Shown here: positions 1 through 13,234 of the stretch, piece after piece
Position numbering within the stretch: position 1 is the stretch's first letter
How the letters are laid out: each line of letters opens with the position of its first letter
Assembly (NCBI GenBank): GCA_903813345.2
Contig: CAIIXF020000008.1
Coordinates: 4,163,341 to 4,227,340, forward strand
DNA from: Owenia fusiformis
Taxonomy: Eukaryota > Annelida > Polychaeta > Sabellida > Oweniidae
Length of the DNA stretch: 64,000 nucleotides
Reading direction: 5' to 3'
Notes under the pieces: model-generated
The model's input: the letters and a program-made list of their open reading frames with translations, nothing else
Database searches by the model: none
What the model was told of the DNA's origin: nothing
Translations under genes and position numbers: made by a program

Positions 1-275
1 ACATTTGTGATTTATTTTCCAAAATAAAATAATAATAAATACATTTCTATCATCCATTTAAAGGTTACGTTTATATACACCCCCAAAATGCAATCTGATT
101 TTCGATGCGTTTTGGTGCCAATTTCGGTGCCGTTTCGGCACCAAATGGACTGACTAGTCAGGTGGCAAATTTTGGTGTCGAAAGGTTTCGGTGTCAGAAC
201 AGTGCCGAAACGTTGCCGGAACAGTGCCAAATTTTTTCGATGCTAAAACCGGCGCCGAATTATATTGGCTGTGTG

Positions 276-352
276 CAGGGTGTCCATAAAGTCTCTTTAC
301 AATTACAATACAATTTTTGTGTAAAGTACAAAGACATTTTATGGACACCCTG
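276..352. mobile_element. Short MITE with CAGGGTGTCC termini
   Basis: A 77-bp inverted repeat: CAGGGTGTCCATAAA at 276-290 is mirrored by TTTATGGACACCCTG at 338-352, with a short AT-rich centre. It belongs to the CAGGGTG-ended group seen elsewhere in the window (5007, 14710, 25868, 43250). It has no coding capacity and lies in the intron or upstream region of the membrane-protein gene. Confidence 0.7.
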
Positions 353-410
353 TAGAGTAGCTATACTTTTTAAATACTAAGCTATAATTTCTTTATTTCT
401 CTAATTCCAG

Positions 411-3325
411 TTGGAGTAAAATCATTTTGGGAAAAGTTCATTTGGAAGGTAAGGATTCTATTTGTATTCACATAATGAACAACCAATTGTTGAGTAGAGG
501 TTAGCATACGAATGAACATTGTATTTATTTTTAATGACTATATTTGTTGAATCATCATGACGTCAATGAATACTGATGAATGTTGTATTTAATTGTAGTG
601 ACTGAGTTGACTCATCATAACTTAACGTGCTGTTAGTCAGTTTAATTGGATGACCGATTTAATTTGGCGAATTGCAAAATTTCGCCAATTTTTCAGAGAA
701 ATCCCCGGGAAACTTTTGTCCAGTGTAATTTATGTTTGGAAAAATGTTGTATCACGGTTCAAATGTTCAAGATCTGATTATCCAATAAATTGGATCATTT
801 TGAAATTGGAAAGTCCCAATAAAATTGCATCAAGTTGGTAAGTAGAGCTTATTTATTCATTTGGATAGATTTTGAAGGTATTAAAGCATTACTTTGGGTC
901 TAAGTGATTGATTTTATAGTGCTAACTCTATTATCGCCCACCAAAATAAAACAATTTTCTGAATGAAATAGTGTAAAATGCACAATGGTTTTCTTTTTAA
1001 ATTTCTTATATATCTGGCTTATTTTTCGTTTGAATGAAGACCGTTTATACTGGTTCACCTGTAAATTCGCCAATTTCATAGGTATTTATTCTTCCTAAAT
1101 TCGCCAAATTAAATCTCTGCCAGTTTTCCAATTTTGCTCAATTTGCCAAATTAAATCACGTGAAATTAAGTTGGCTAACAGTATGTATATCATGTACTGA
1201 AAAACATTCAAATAGAGATATTGAAAAGCTGGTCTTCCATCTGGCCAGGTGATAACTAACCCCCAAACTAGAGAATATCTGTTACCATTTAAAAAGCTAA
1301 TCCTGTTCGAAAGTGAAAAGAAGAGACAGTTTATTACATTTTGGTAAGAATGAAATTCAATCACATTGTAACTTTAGTGTCCAAAATAGTTTGGAACTGT
1401 TCACCAATCTGTTTTTTAATTGCAGGACCATCGTTACATGATGAGTATAGTGATTCCAATAGCTGCGGGAATAACGGGAGCATTGATTATTGTGTGTTTC
1501 ATCTTCTCCCTGAAGTCTTGTCGCAAGAGGCGGAGATTGAGACGACGTCCGAAAATGAAGGTTTGAAATTAAAACATTCTTATTGTTGGAAAATTGAAAT
1601 AATCCATTTAGGTGGTTCCTTGCATACATGTACTAAATGTTTTGATACAGCAGATGAGGATGCAAATAGGGGATGGCAGATTGTTTTGAAAATTCACAAT
1701 TTTAATAAATGAGCCTACCTTTATAGTAATTACTGCATTGTTGCATGCTGGTTGGTTGATCTATTGTTGATTTTTGCTGATTAAATTACCTGTATAAAGG
1801 AGGTTCGATTTGAGAAAATCAAGTGCACATGTACTGAAAATGGAAACCTTCCTATCCAGTTATGTCTTAAGTTTGATTGAAGTCAGGCTTTCTGTTTACT
1901 TTAATTTATGCCTGTGTACTTTCTTCCATTGACAAATCTACTCTTTTACTTACAAGCAATTGAAAGTTTACTTTAAGACTATGGATGTCATCTCAACATA
2001 TTTCAGGCAGTCATATGTTGGATTACCCATATTTTTACTGATCAAGTAAACAGGTGTGTATGTAAGGCCAATGCATTATTTCCAAGAAGAGTCCATACAG
2101 AGATGACCATTTTGATTTTGAGATAAGGATGTGCAATCAACCCATCAACATGCTTTTTCTGAAAGTTATCCTAATTTTTGCCATTTGTGTAAACTGTTTT
2201 GCAATGTTTGATGCAAAAATATATTGTATATTGAGGCATTATTCCCCTCTTAAAGGGAAGAATGCATTTATTCAGGGGTTTAAAGATATCAATTATGGGT
2301 GACCAAAATTACACTGAAAACAATGGACAGAGATAGGGAGTACTGTTTTCCACTTGATTTCAAATGAATGCATGTATAATTTTAAGAGATTCATTGTGTC
2401 TAAGAACAAAACATATTTATGTATCTGATATTGGTTGTACAAATGTTGAAAATTAGGATAACTTTCAGAAAAAGCATGTTGATGGAGTGATTCTTTGTCT
2501 CCTTCCTTGTCTCAAACGTCCAAGTTATCATCTCTGTGTGGGCATTTCCTGGAGAATGGAATGAATTGTCCTAACACATATGTACCTCTTTAAATGGTCA
2601 GAAATAGCCACAATCCAACATATGAATGTCTGAAATCTGTTGTCATAACTTCTGTAGTCTTTTTTATTACTATTTCCTGTGTTATATAGTGATCATATAT
2701 TGGATTTTCTTCAGCTTGTACATATTAGAGCATCCCAAGTTCCAAAGCTGATTAATTTTTGGAAGGCCATCTTGCTTTTGGCAGCCATTTTAGATTTTTT
2801 GATGAATCTTGTTTATAGATTTCCTTTTGTACATAACATACATAGGTGTAGCCAGGTGCAATCACACCCCCCCCCCCATAACCAATAAAATAGATTTATA
2901 AGATAGAAGAAAATAGCTTTTTATTTTAAGCTTCTAGCTCAATTTTGAAGGAAGTTGCATCAAGTTTTGTAAAATTCAAAACAAATCTTCAATTTTTTGA
3001 TTGTTCGGAAAGCTGGCTACACCCCTGACATAGATTAGAGCTGTTAAACTTTTGAATGGCAATCTTGTTTTCATACAGCCATTCTGGAAGTTCTGTTAAT
3101 AAACCTTTTCAATTGTCATTTCGTTGAGAACCACTTCTCAGATTTTCTTTAAATTAGTACACATGTTACAGGGGCTACTAAATGCTTCAGTAAATTAACT
3201 TTTGAGTGGCTTCTTGGTGGTGTTATTCCATTTACTTCATGCGCCTTCTTGAATTACAGGATCAAGAGAAGAAGAGAAGCGATCGTGTGATGCTATTGGC
3301 TGATAGCTCAGAGGATGATTTCTAA
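411..3325 (+). CDS. C-terminal exons of an unrecognised single-pass membrane protein (5' part off window)
   Basis: Three exons joined in phase: 411-448, 1426-1560 and 3260-3325, each with an AG acceptor and, for the first two, a GT donor; TAA at 3323-3325. The visible 78 residues contain a short juxtamembrane stretch (GVKSFWEKFIWK), then DHRYMM, a ~22-residue hydrophobic membrane span (IVIPIAAG...VCFIF), a strongly basic stop-transfer stretch (KSCRKRRRLRRRPKMK), and an acidic tail ending LADSSEDDF. This topology suggests a type I protein with a short cytosolic tail. The tail could carry sorting or phosphorylation signals (DSSEDD looks like a CK2-type site), but that is inference. I do not recognise the family. 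The in-phase fit of three exons with consensus splice sites makes a real gene likely. The donor after the second exon (AAG|GTTTGA) is weak. Upstream exons lie before position 1. Confidence 0.7.
656..1168. repeat. Inverted-repeat segment (TTTAATTTGGCGAATT arms)
   Basis: The motif GATTTAATTTGGCGAATT at about 656-673 recurs inverted at about 1097-1115 (AATTCGCCAAATTAAATC), with a second degenerate inverted copy near 1140-1158. It is probably a decayed nonautonomous element inside an intron. The boundaries are approximate. Confidence 0.4.
1972..2660. mobile_element. Foldback element in intron of the membrane-protein gene
   Basis: The two halves are degenerate inverted copies of each other. Clear paired blocks are CATATGTTGGATT near 2013 with AATCCAACATATG near 2612, and CATGCTTTTTCTGAAAGTTATCC near 2149 with its complement near 2456-2478. 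Each arm is ~300 bp and there is no ORF of note. Part of the arm (AATGCATTATTTCCAAGAAGAGT) also resembles the terminal arms of the large element at 33,053-40,646. Ends are approximate. Confidence 0.65.
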
Positions 3326-3620
3326 CCTAGTTGATAACTCCCTAACTAAGAGGATGACTTCTAACTTAGAGGATGACTTCTAACTTTGAGGATGACTTCT
3401 AACTTAAGAGGATGACTTCTAACTTCGAAGATGACTTCTAACTTTGAGGATGACTTCTAACTTAGAGGATGACTTCTAACTTAGAGGATGACTTCTGATT
3501 TAGAGGATGACTTCTAACTTAGAGGATGACTTCTTACTTTGAGGATGACTTCTAACTTAAGAGGATGACTTCTAACTTAGAAGATGACTTTTAAATTAAG
3601 AGGATGATATCTAGAGAGGG
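3311..3620 (+). repeat. Minisatellite (~20 bp) beginning at a stop codon
   Basis: About 14-15 tandem units of roughly GAGGATGACTTCTAACTTA, sometimes one base longer or with TTTGA/TTCGA variants. The first unit is the coding end of the upstream gene itself (GAG GAT GAT TTC TAA), so most units re-encode Glu-Asp-Asp-Phe-stop. The array therefore occupies the start of the 3' UTR. Confidence 0.9.
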
Positions 3621-5006
3621 TAACTTCTAAATTATAGTGATTAAGTAGTGAAATGTGCCTTATATATAACAGTCAAAAAATTGATCTAGTGGAATTTCAG
3701 GACAGTGACTTTTGTCCCATAACAAAAATTGTTGGGTAGGTAAGTCAGTCACATTTAGGAATGCTGATTAAATAGTTTTCAAGACATGTCTATACAGTCG
3801 CAAATGGTGACAAAATTGTACAGAAATACTTGTTTTAAGTATGATAATCATTGAACTGAGTCGTACTAAACAAAAGTGATGACTTCTATGAAACAAAACA
3901 TTTAATGGTACACTGGCCTATGTGGGGAAACCATTAACAATAGAAGCGGAGCAGACCTGTCAACCTCTCATTAATATAAGTTTTCTTCAATTTAAAAGAG
4001 CGGTTGGCTCAAGTTGACAGGCCTGTTTAATACTAAGCGATAATCAGCAGTGTGTTTTATAGTACCATAATGTATTTTGTAGTACCATAATGTGCCTTTG
4101 CATAAGTCGAAGTTGGCACAATGTTTCTAAATTTTGTACCTTAGATGTTGTGATTGCAGTTTTTGGATATCTATTTTAAGATTGTGTTCTGGGAATATAT
4201 TGAGTTTATCTTAGAGAAATATCTCCATCTCTATGAGGAACTGAGAAAAGATATGGATATTTCTTGAAAGATAAATCTGATATCCAAGACATCAGACATA
4301 ATGATATAGCCAATCTTATACTTGAAGTTCACAGTCAGGTGAAAACATAATATGTCTTGAATTTTTGAACATAGAACTTTCCATGAAGAAGCAAGATATA
4401 TTTTAATTGTTTTAGATTTATAATTTAATTATAAATTTATTTATTTTTACCCATTCCTTGGCTTATAATATTAAGCAAGACACATGGATTATCGCTATTC
4501 TGCTCCTCAAAGATGTAAAATATGAATTTTCAGATGTTATCTGTCCCAAACCAATTCAAGTATGAGATACATTTTTGTATAGACAATGTTATTCTCTTGT
4601 ACTAAGTCATAGTTGTCTAATATTTTACATATGCCTTTTGCATGTAAATTGGCTTTATATTTTAGAAGTGCAATAATTTTGAATTATTTCAAATTTTATG
4701 GGATGTCTTCCATGACTGAAAATCCAGAAGTCACTAATAATTTACAAATTATTTATTATTACTATTATATATTTAAAATCCAGAATTTTGTGATTGTCTA
4801 GTCACAATGATCATTATTATTATACAAAATAATTGATTAATTGGCAGAAAAATGATCAGTGTATATAATTTATTTATTTAATGATACAGCTTTGCAGGAA
4901 GGAGTGCATTATTATGAGACATTCTTGGCTAGTAAAATACTTCATTACCATCTTCAATATTGTAAATTATTAATTACCTTAAATTCAAGGTGCTAGAGGA
5001 CATGTA
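3621..5006. other. AT-rich 3' flank without recognisable genes
   Basis: Contains the presumed 3' UTR and intergenic DNA after the membrane-protein gene. I see no conserved ORF, RNA gene or clear transposon. A short inverted pair around 3957-4025 (GACCTGTCAACC / AGTTGACAGGCCTG) is the only structure noted. Confidence 0.5.
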
Positions 5007-5767
5007 CAGGGTGTTAAAAAAACGCAACCCAAAGAAATCGCTATATCTTGAAAAATACTTGTTCAATTATGTTCATTTTTTCAGGAAAGAGAGAGGAGAC
5101 TGTGTATGTATAGCTCCTGTAGATGGTTAGATGTAAAACATGATGCCTTGGACACCTGCTCAAAAGACAGTTGTACTAGGAAAATACGAAAAACAGTCAG
5201 GGTTGACTGTAACCCAAAAAAACTAAATAACTTCCTAACAATAGTGTTGGGGTTCTTCAAATTCGGCAGAAATCATCTTCATTCACTGTATGGTAAATCT
5301 GTAGAGTGAAATCAAAATCACTTCAGGGACAGTTATTGTTGAAATGCAGGGACTTTACAGTCATTGTTGAAGTGCTTTCAGATCGCAGTCAAACGCCCTG
5401 GTTCAGGCAGATTTAAGAAGGCATTTTGACCATGACTGTTAAGTCCCTAGAGTGATTTTGATGAAACTCCACAAATTCACCACACATTGAATGAGGATCA
5501 TTTGTGCCAAATCTGAAGTGCCAAAACACTATGGTTAGAAAGTTGGTTTTATTGCTGTGGCAGTCACCTTTGACTGCATTTTTCGTATTTTCCTAGTACA
5601 ACTGTCTTTTGAGCAGGTGTCCAAAACATCATGTTTTACAACTTACTAACAACAGGAGCAATACAAACTCAGTCTCTTCTTTCTTTCCTGAAAATATGAA
5701 CACAATTGTATTAGTATTTTCCAAGATATAGCGATTTCTTTGGGTTGCGTTTTTTTGAACACCCTAA
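5007..5767. mobile_element. Palindromic foldback transposon, nonautonomous
   Basis: The left arm begins CAGGGTGTTAAAAAAACGCA and continues through CCCAAAGAAATCGCTATATC. The right arm ends with the complement of the same sequence at about 5720-5767. Inner blocks also pair: CTCAAAAGACAGTTGTACTA near 5159 with TAGTACAACTGTCTTTTGAG near 5597. The arms are thus several hundred bases long and almost meet. ORFs inside it are by-products. The ends match the CAGGGTG group of TA-flanked elements, though the right terminus is worn. Confidence 0.85.
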
Positions 5768-8557
5768 TAGTGTTATCTTGTTGTAATTTGAGATCATAAT
5801 CAAGTATGATATTGAAATGATTATCAAAGAGTGCAGTGTAAAATATTACTGATGTCTGTAACAGATCTAAGGTGAATTTGATAGTTATATCTGCACATTC
5901 AAGTTGTTTGATCCAACTTCCCACAGTTTTCCAACATAAAAAAATTTGAGTAGGGATACAGTATAGAGAAGCTGTCCATTCATCTGTCAATTCGTCCATC
6001 CATTCATAAGTCTGCCTGGGTGATAATTCATATTCCAGTTGGCTGATTTTGTTCATTGTTATTTCTGTAATGTAATATTCAAATGGTGAGTGATTTGATG
6101 AAACTTTTTAGTAGACAGGATTTTCTACTCCCAGGAGTTGCTGGTTTTTGACGAATTAAGATGAGTGTGAGTCTAAATTTTTGTTTTTTCATCAAAGGGT
6201 TTTCATCATTTAGTTGACTAGTCGTGTATCCCAAATTGAAAACCCTTGAATACCCTTGAGGGTAAAGTACAGTACACGAATAGCAACCCCATGCTTCTTT
6301 TTACTTTTTTTATTGTTGATATTTATATTAAGATTTTAAACAATAATACATTTCCAATGACATGAGGGCACCCTGCCATAATGAAGCATTCCGAATCTTT
6401 TACATGGATGTTTTCCAGTACGTTCACATTCTGTTGCACTGCCATGTCTAAACATTGAGAGACCCAACACCAGCGAAGGTCAGCACAAAATAAAACACAA
6501 TTAAAGTCTTATTCTATTTCCATTTCTAAATCTCATGCATTCCAAGATTGTTGAACGAATAAGTTTGTGCTATTTGTCAAAACATAATTCATGAAATGGT
6601 TCATATTACAATGTGAATATGTTTTTTGAAAATAATGTATTTCCATTTTGTTTTCATGTCGTGCTTAAGAATTGGTGACGCATTGCCACCATTATGAGCA
6701 ATCGGTGTAATACCCATTTGCAATGACCTTGCAAGTGATGAATTTAGTCATACAATCCAGTGTTTACAATAATGCAATGATTTGTTTATGACATCATTGC
6801 AGCAGTAATAATGAAGTTGATTGCTTAAGTAATATCATATCTAGTCTGCACGATCTCGTAGAAAGCTTACCTTGGCAATGCCAATTGAGAAAATTGAGAA
6901 AAACATTGTTTAAATAATCCTAAGTGCAATATCCTAGCCATGCATGCCCCCCCCCTCCCCCTACATCATATTTTATATTCGACTTTATATACATACACAC
7001 AGCTTGTTCACTGTTTCATAAAAGAACAAAGGTCTTGTCCAAGGAAGGGTTTCTGGCTCAGTCTTCGAGTGTAAAATATGGAATATACCAATGAGGTTTT
7101 GGTCTCTGAAAATGTGGAGGTAACAAAAATACAATACAAAAATTGTTGTTTGTCATAGTTTTAAAGGGTGACGCATATCGTTTAGCAAATCGAACGCTCG
7201 TTTCTTGTGTTGCTCACCGTTTAGTATAAAAGGCCCGATCCCGGAATAATACTCAAGGGTTCACAGGTTCGAGGTTGTTGTGTCAACACCTCTAACTGTT
7301 ATATAGCATAAGTATATTATAGATCGTCACACATTTATGAAAGGGTTATTTTTATTTTGACAAATCAATTCCACATTTATGGGTGAAGTTTCAGGATCTT
7401 CTATTTGTGTACAATAAGGAAAAATTGGCATCTAAATTTCCCCATAACGTAAAAGCACACAGCTTGGCATATGAAATATCCTACAAATGAAACAAAGCAA
7501 GACAAACCGGTTTCTAATACAAGGATTTATATTGGCTGCTGTACATGTATTCTTTGAACGCAATCACTCTTTGGATAACATTTTCAAAATCATTATAAAC
7601 GGATTACTTTATCTCAAAGACAATTTCAATAAACTGGATTTTACAGAACTCCCCTTATTTCTTAAAAATGGACTGATCCAGTTGATTCGCCTGGAGCCGC
7701 CATATTGTTTTTATACGGGATGCTAATCGGAACCCTTTAATATAGAACTCAAAACAGGGTATGGTGGGAAAAGACCCTTTGACTTTGTCAACCAATTAGA
7801 ACCCTTCATTTGCTTGGATCTATATACAAATGCAAAGCCCATTCTTCAGTCTTCACTCCTTAAATAATGTTGTTTAAAATTCCCACGTGTTTATTTTTTA
7901 TTAATTTCTTCTATGGTACTTCCATTCTCTCTAATTGCTTTCTTTTCCTTTCTTAATGGCATAGGAAACATGACCATAGTCACATTCCTCTAAAGGGACG
8001 TCCATGGACTTCCTACCATGGCCTTACTATGTATAAAACTTTACTTTAAAACATGACATTAAGTTGAAAAGTGTAAAATTTAAGTCAGAAAGTAAGATAA
8101 ACATTAGCATCAATACATCCAGAATTGCATAGATATACCTAAATGTCATGCACAATTTCTTTGACTATATTTCGGGAGAAATGGAGGGGAATAAACGTGA
8201 TTGCATTAATATTTTAAGCACTGCTAAGGTTATAAGGTGATTTAAGGTGACATATTAGTATATAACATATTGGGATCTGTCCCTGATAGAGTTATCAATC
8301 AATGTATGCTGAATGTAATACTGTAACCCAACTAACTTTTGCGTTATAATGTGTTTTTGCAATGTTAGAAGGCAAAATTTTGTAGCATAATAAATATAAT
8401 ATTTACTGCAGGGAAGGACCAATTCACTACAAAAATAAATTGGGCAAGTTATGGTACAATTTTTGAAGAGCTGCCATTTTGTCTGTTGAAGTCAAAGTTG
8501 AGCTTCATTGTAATATTTAGTAGAAGATGGTATAGGATAGATAATGCACGATTTACT
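5768..8557. other. Intergenic AT-rich DNA, no gene seen
   Basis: No ORF here resembles a protein and no splice-bounded coding blocks were found. There is a C-rich run near 6947-6960. The stretch 7160-7330 is slightly GC-richer but gives no tRNA fold that I can defend. Confidence 0.5.
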
Positions 8558-9164
8558 AAATTTATGTGGGCCAAAAAACAATACCCAAGTTTAAAGGTGA
8601 ATATCATATGATATATGTTAAACCATGCCATGTATTATATTGTTTTTGTTGTTTTCTTGTGGAATTAGAGGTTAAAATTGGCACCAGGGGTGTCATGGGC
8701 AACTAAAAAATTATTCACTGCAGATTTCCAAATTGTTGAAAAGGAGAGAAATTTTTAATTTGGCACCTTCAAATGAGTTAATTTTTACAAGCTCAGTGCA
8801 AAATTCACCAATATATATTACTTATACCTTTTTAATTAAATATCAATTGTGTATTACGCTTGAATAAATTTATTATGATTCAATCAAGCATATTGAGTGC
8901 AGCTGTGACAACAATATGGAGAAAAATTTGGGAATTTTGATTTTCTGATTTTTGGTCGCTCATGACCCCCCCCCCCCCCCCCCCCCCCCCGGTGTCATTT
9001 TTAGCCTCTAACCTCACAAGAAAACGAAGATTTTTCAATTTGGATGGTATCATATTGTGAGGAAATGATTTATCTTTAAAATAATATGTAACACATGGCT
9101 TGGTTTAACATATATCATAAATCATTCATCTGTAAATTTGGGTTTTATTTTCTGGCCCATCCTG
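8558..9164. mobile_element. MITE with GGCCCATCCTGTA end and a 25-C run
   Basis: The right terminus (TCTGGCCCATCCTGTATA at about 9150-9167) and the adjacent ~90 bp are mirrored at about 8560-8635 (TGGGCCAAAAAACAATACCC..., ATATGTTAAACCATGCCATG). Inner blocks (TTCTTGTGGAATTAGAGG / CCTCTAACCTCACAAGAA) also pair. An uninterrupted run of 25 C lies at 8966-8990. There is no transposase. The ends resemble the mariner-type element at 25,868. Confidence 0.7.
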
Positions 9165-9875
9165 TATATGTGTAGGTGCAATAAAATCTCAAGGTTGCCA
9201 TGTATAAAAATTATTTAATATTGTCTTCCTATTGTATTGTATATGTGATATGAAATCTCCGGACTATACTTGGATTTATATAACTAAAAAAATCATATTT
9301 ATATGCTATAGATAAACATATACTTTTCAATTTTAATTGCATAATAAGTAAGGAATTTAATTCATTATTTACACATACTTTCTTTGACTGATCTTTTGAT
9401 TTCCAATTTGTGTATATTTTGTAAATGAAATATATTTGTACAAAGGTGGTTACGGGTTTATACAAGAAATGTTGTTGCCATTCTCATTGTAAATTGAAAA
9501 ACAGAATAAAATTAATAAATAAAATGAATACTAGTAATTTTATTACTCAGAGTAGTTTTGTTCTCACTTTTCACTCACATTTATTTTGATATGCACATTT
9601 CTATCAGTATAATAACTCCTAGAATAAAATTCCACTGATATTAGTTACATGTTTAATGATAAGGAGTTCTACAGTACTACATTTTTTCAATAGTACTTTT
9701 TGCAAGTTATTTTTGTGCCTCCCTTATTTGCTAGCTTGAGCCTGATAGTTAAATGTGACTTTTTAGCGTAAAAATCAAGGTGATTGGGGATCGAGGCGTA
9801 AAGGTATGATAGGCGGAAGTTGATGCCAATCAAAATGAAATTCACAAGATATTGATAGTAACCTTGTTTCTAATA

Positions 9876-10623
9876 CAGTAAAACCTGCGAACAGGGAATG
9901 CTCTTCGGACTGGAGGAAAGTTTCCTTGTTCAGAGGTTTTCCCTATAGAGAGGGGCCGCACTTTCAGCAAACTCAGAATTGCCGAATAAGCATTTTTTAT
10001 ATATATTTGGGCATTAATTGATTTTACCAATGCCGACTCCATACTTGGTTGCTAGGCCTTGTTGTGACATCTTTGAAGATGTATGAAGGTCTCCCACCTC
10101 CCCCCTTTAGCTGAGGGTAAGGTGCATTCTCCGGATGTTGATTTTAGCCGCTGCTGCTGGTGTATGATGATGTCTAGTTATTGTAATTGTTGATAGATTT
10201 GGCTCAACATGACACATGTACTTATCTGGTATCTCCATAAAACAATTGTGTCAACCCCTAGAATATATCAGGGTAATTAACAGTGGGTGGGATGCTATAT
10301 CTTGTAAACAATTGGCTTATCTTAATCTCAATCATATTAATCCAAGCTTTTTAGAATCAGATATTGGCTAAAGACTTTCACACCTCCGAAAAATAATGGA
10401 ATATACAGTGTCACAAATATTCCATATTCCTTGTTCACAGGTGAATTTTCATAATTTGCCCCAAAATAGTGTTCCTTGTTCCCTGTTCACAGGTTTTCCC
10501 TACAGAGAGGGTCCGTTAACATGTAAGTCAATGGAAAAATATTTGGTTCTAGATCTTTTGAAAAGCATTCCTTGTTCATAGGTTTTCCCTACAGAGAGGT
10601 ATTCCATCGGACAGGTTTTACTG
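9876..10623. mobile_element. MITE with CAGTAAAACCTG termini
   Basis: Begins CAGTAAAACCTGCGAACAGG and ends ATCGGACAGGTTTTACTG, flanked by TA on both sides. The sub-terminal motif CAGAGGTTTTCCCTATAGAGAG recurs several times inside as AGGTTTTCCCTACAGAGAGG. It is nonautonomous. Termini of this kind are common in pogo/Tigger-like Tc1-mariner elements; assignment to that group is by terminal resemblance only. Confidence 0.8.
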
Positions 10624-13230
10624 TACTTTTGAAAACGCATCATTATTGAGTGATCATTATTGTTCTGTTTGATAGATAACCATTTAACAGATTGAATTCT
10701 ATTTCCAATATGCTTTATTTCATGAAAACGCTATTGACTATCTTATGAATTTTTAGATGTAAAAAATTAATCGACAAGTATTGCGAATCGCGTTGTCGAT
10801 CTTTACGAATTTGAGAGAAAACTTCGTGATAAATACCTTTGGACTTTTTTAATGGTCTTAATGTTTATGCAAAATGTGTTAACTGAATTATGATACCTTT
10901 TTTCAAATTTTAGATATAGTTTTTTAATTCTTCGTATCCCAAATTGTTCAATTTCACTATTAAACTCGATTTATATGCTACGCAAAAACATAAATTTTGA
11001 ACAATAAAATTGAAGAGGGATTCGTGTAAAATGTTAATATTAACACAAATAGATTTTAATCATACCCATATCGTGCAGCACGCCCACTGTTACACCCTCT
11101 TTCTCCGATTAGAGCCATACGAGCCAACAGAAGTAGGTGTTTCATTAAAGGACCGAAATTAGGTCATTTTGACGTCAATTGCATTCTCGAATTATCATAC
11201 TTAAGCATCAATTCGAATGCCCCCTCTAATCTCTAGTTATATTGGTCATTCGATAATTAACGTGGTGACTTCTGACGTACGTCCAGATTTCTTAATAAGT
11301 AAATAATAACTTCTAGTTTCAGTCCACAGAGATGAGCGAAAACAGAAATTGTATAAACTGCAGGGGCGATCGCCAAAAAAATTCGGTTTTCAGTCAGGGA
11401 ACATCCTCGCCCCCCCCCCCTGTGAACTGTGAACAGGTGACACAAAAATACAGCTCTCTCATTTTAGATTTAGTCTAGGTCTGCTCTAAGACAAAATCCT
11501 CTTCTGTATAACAAATCATATATCCGCTAGTTTCGTTGTTTTAATTGTTTGCTTGTTTCATTTATTTCTTTATCATTTGTTTTTATGCCACACCAGAAGA
11601 TTAAATGTTTGGTGCCAATGTTCTGTATTAGTTGACACATTTGAGAGAATAATTTAAAAAGCGAAGCAATATTTGGCATAATACGTGTATGTGCACTTTT
11701 TCAAAATGTTAGGCTTATTTCTAAAAAAGAGGATCCTGTTTTTCTCAATTTAAACATATCGAAAATCTCCTCTACACTACATTAACAATTTCTGAAAATA
11801 GGGTTGGTATTGAAATGAGTTAAAGTTATGAAACACATATCCCATGTTATTTTCTCATAAGGAAAACTTGTGCTATCCATTGTTTTCAGCATCATTTTGG
11901 TCATCGAAAATTGATATCTTCAAAACTAGACTGTCAATACCATTATATTTTTGAAGATGTTTTAGACCCCTTGTTGTATAATCTTTTCATGCAATAAAAA
12001 TCAGAAAAAGGAGATCCTCTTTTGAGTAAATAGGTTCAATATTTTGAAAAAAATGTTGACATGGGGTCCCTATTCATAATTTTTCGAATTGTTCGATTGA
12101 TACTTTTATCATCATGGGAACTTCACTTGAAAGAAAACATATTGTTTTAATAAAAACCACTGTATTTATGCCCAGAAAGTACTCATGGTGAAAGATATGG
12201 CTGTCTAAAATCATTTGCCATACTGCACGCGGTCTTTTGTGTCAAACGACTGCGTTTTGTCTCTTTCAGTGTTTCACCACAATAGTATTTCAAAAGTTAG
12301 AGAGATTTCGGCCGAGGAATCATCTAGATTTGGGAATTTGGTTAAAATTCCCCTGGATGTCTTGCACGTAGATGGGCCATCAAATCACAAGAGGTCTCAA
12401 TTAATAATATGTATGATAAAAAATCTGTTTTTTACAAAAGGTTTAAAAATTGCTCAGTAAAGAGGTGATTACTAAATGTAATTTTTATGATTCATGCTCA
12501 TGAGACCTCCACTGGAGGTAACAAGAGGATGAGGGTCCAGATGCAAAACAAAAAGGGAATAAATAAGTATCCGTTGATTTAAACATCTGAGTATTATATG
12601 TAGGCTATGTAGTTAATTGAATTTTCTTTGAAAAAAAATAATTCAGTATATTCATGTTTTATGGACAAGGGAAAAATCACGATCCATTCCTTCTTTCATG
12701 TTTACTTTTGCTCATTTACCATTAAGAAACAATCAATTAAGAGTGTTTAAACAGAGAAACCGTTAATTATTGACCAAAAGTACATAGAGAGACGCACCTG
12801 ACACGCATGACGTATTTTGGGTGAGAGGTTACTAAAAATTATGACGGACCGGTAAAATGAAAACAAAAACTTCCAGTGACTATATTTAGCAAAAATCGGA
12901 ACAAACGACGCCGTAGAAAATAATTATAAATCTAGGATTACGATTAATATAACATGATGCACGTAAGTTAGATATCTACTGGAAATCAATGTTTTGTTGA
13001 TCAATATTTACTATTCTATATATATACATACGGTTTGACAATAAAATTTATTTTCAACTTTTAAAAAATTTAACCACCGGGTGCCTCGGGGAGACAATGA
13101 AGCTTGAAGTAATAATCGAGTGTATCAGAAAAAATGTTCATAGATAAATTGTGAAATGTAAACCTAGCCGGCGATTATATGAAATTAGATAATTAAATAT
13201 GACACACAGACCACCGGCACTTAGAATATC
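10624..13230. other. Intergenic DNA upstream of the P450 gene
   Basis: No coding exon could be supported. A C-run sits at about 11,409-11,420. Short ORFs here have neither family resemblance nor splice support. The last ~60 bases hold the P450 promoter, annotated separately. Confidence 0.5.
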
Positions 13231-13234
13231 CTAG

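Noticed and set aside
5646-6056. 136-codon minus-strand ORF
   Set aside because: Half of it lies in the right arm of the foldback transposon; composition is not protein-like and no motif was recognised.
7143-7330. Possible tRNA or tRNA-derived SINE (GGTTCGAGG near 7,266)
   Set aside because: Only a B-box-like word is present; no A box at the right distance and no acceptor stem could be drawn.
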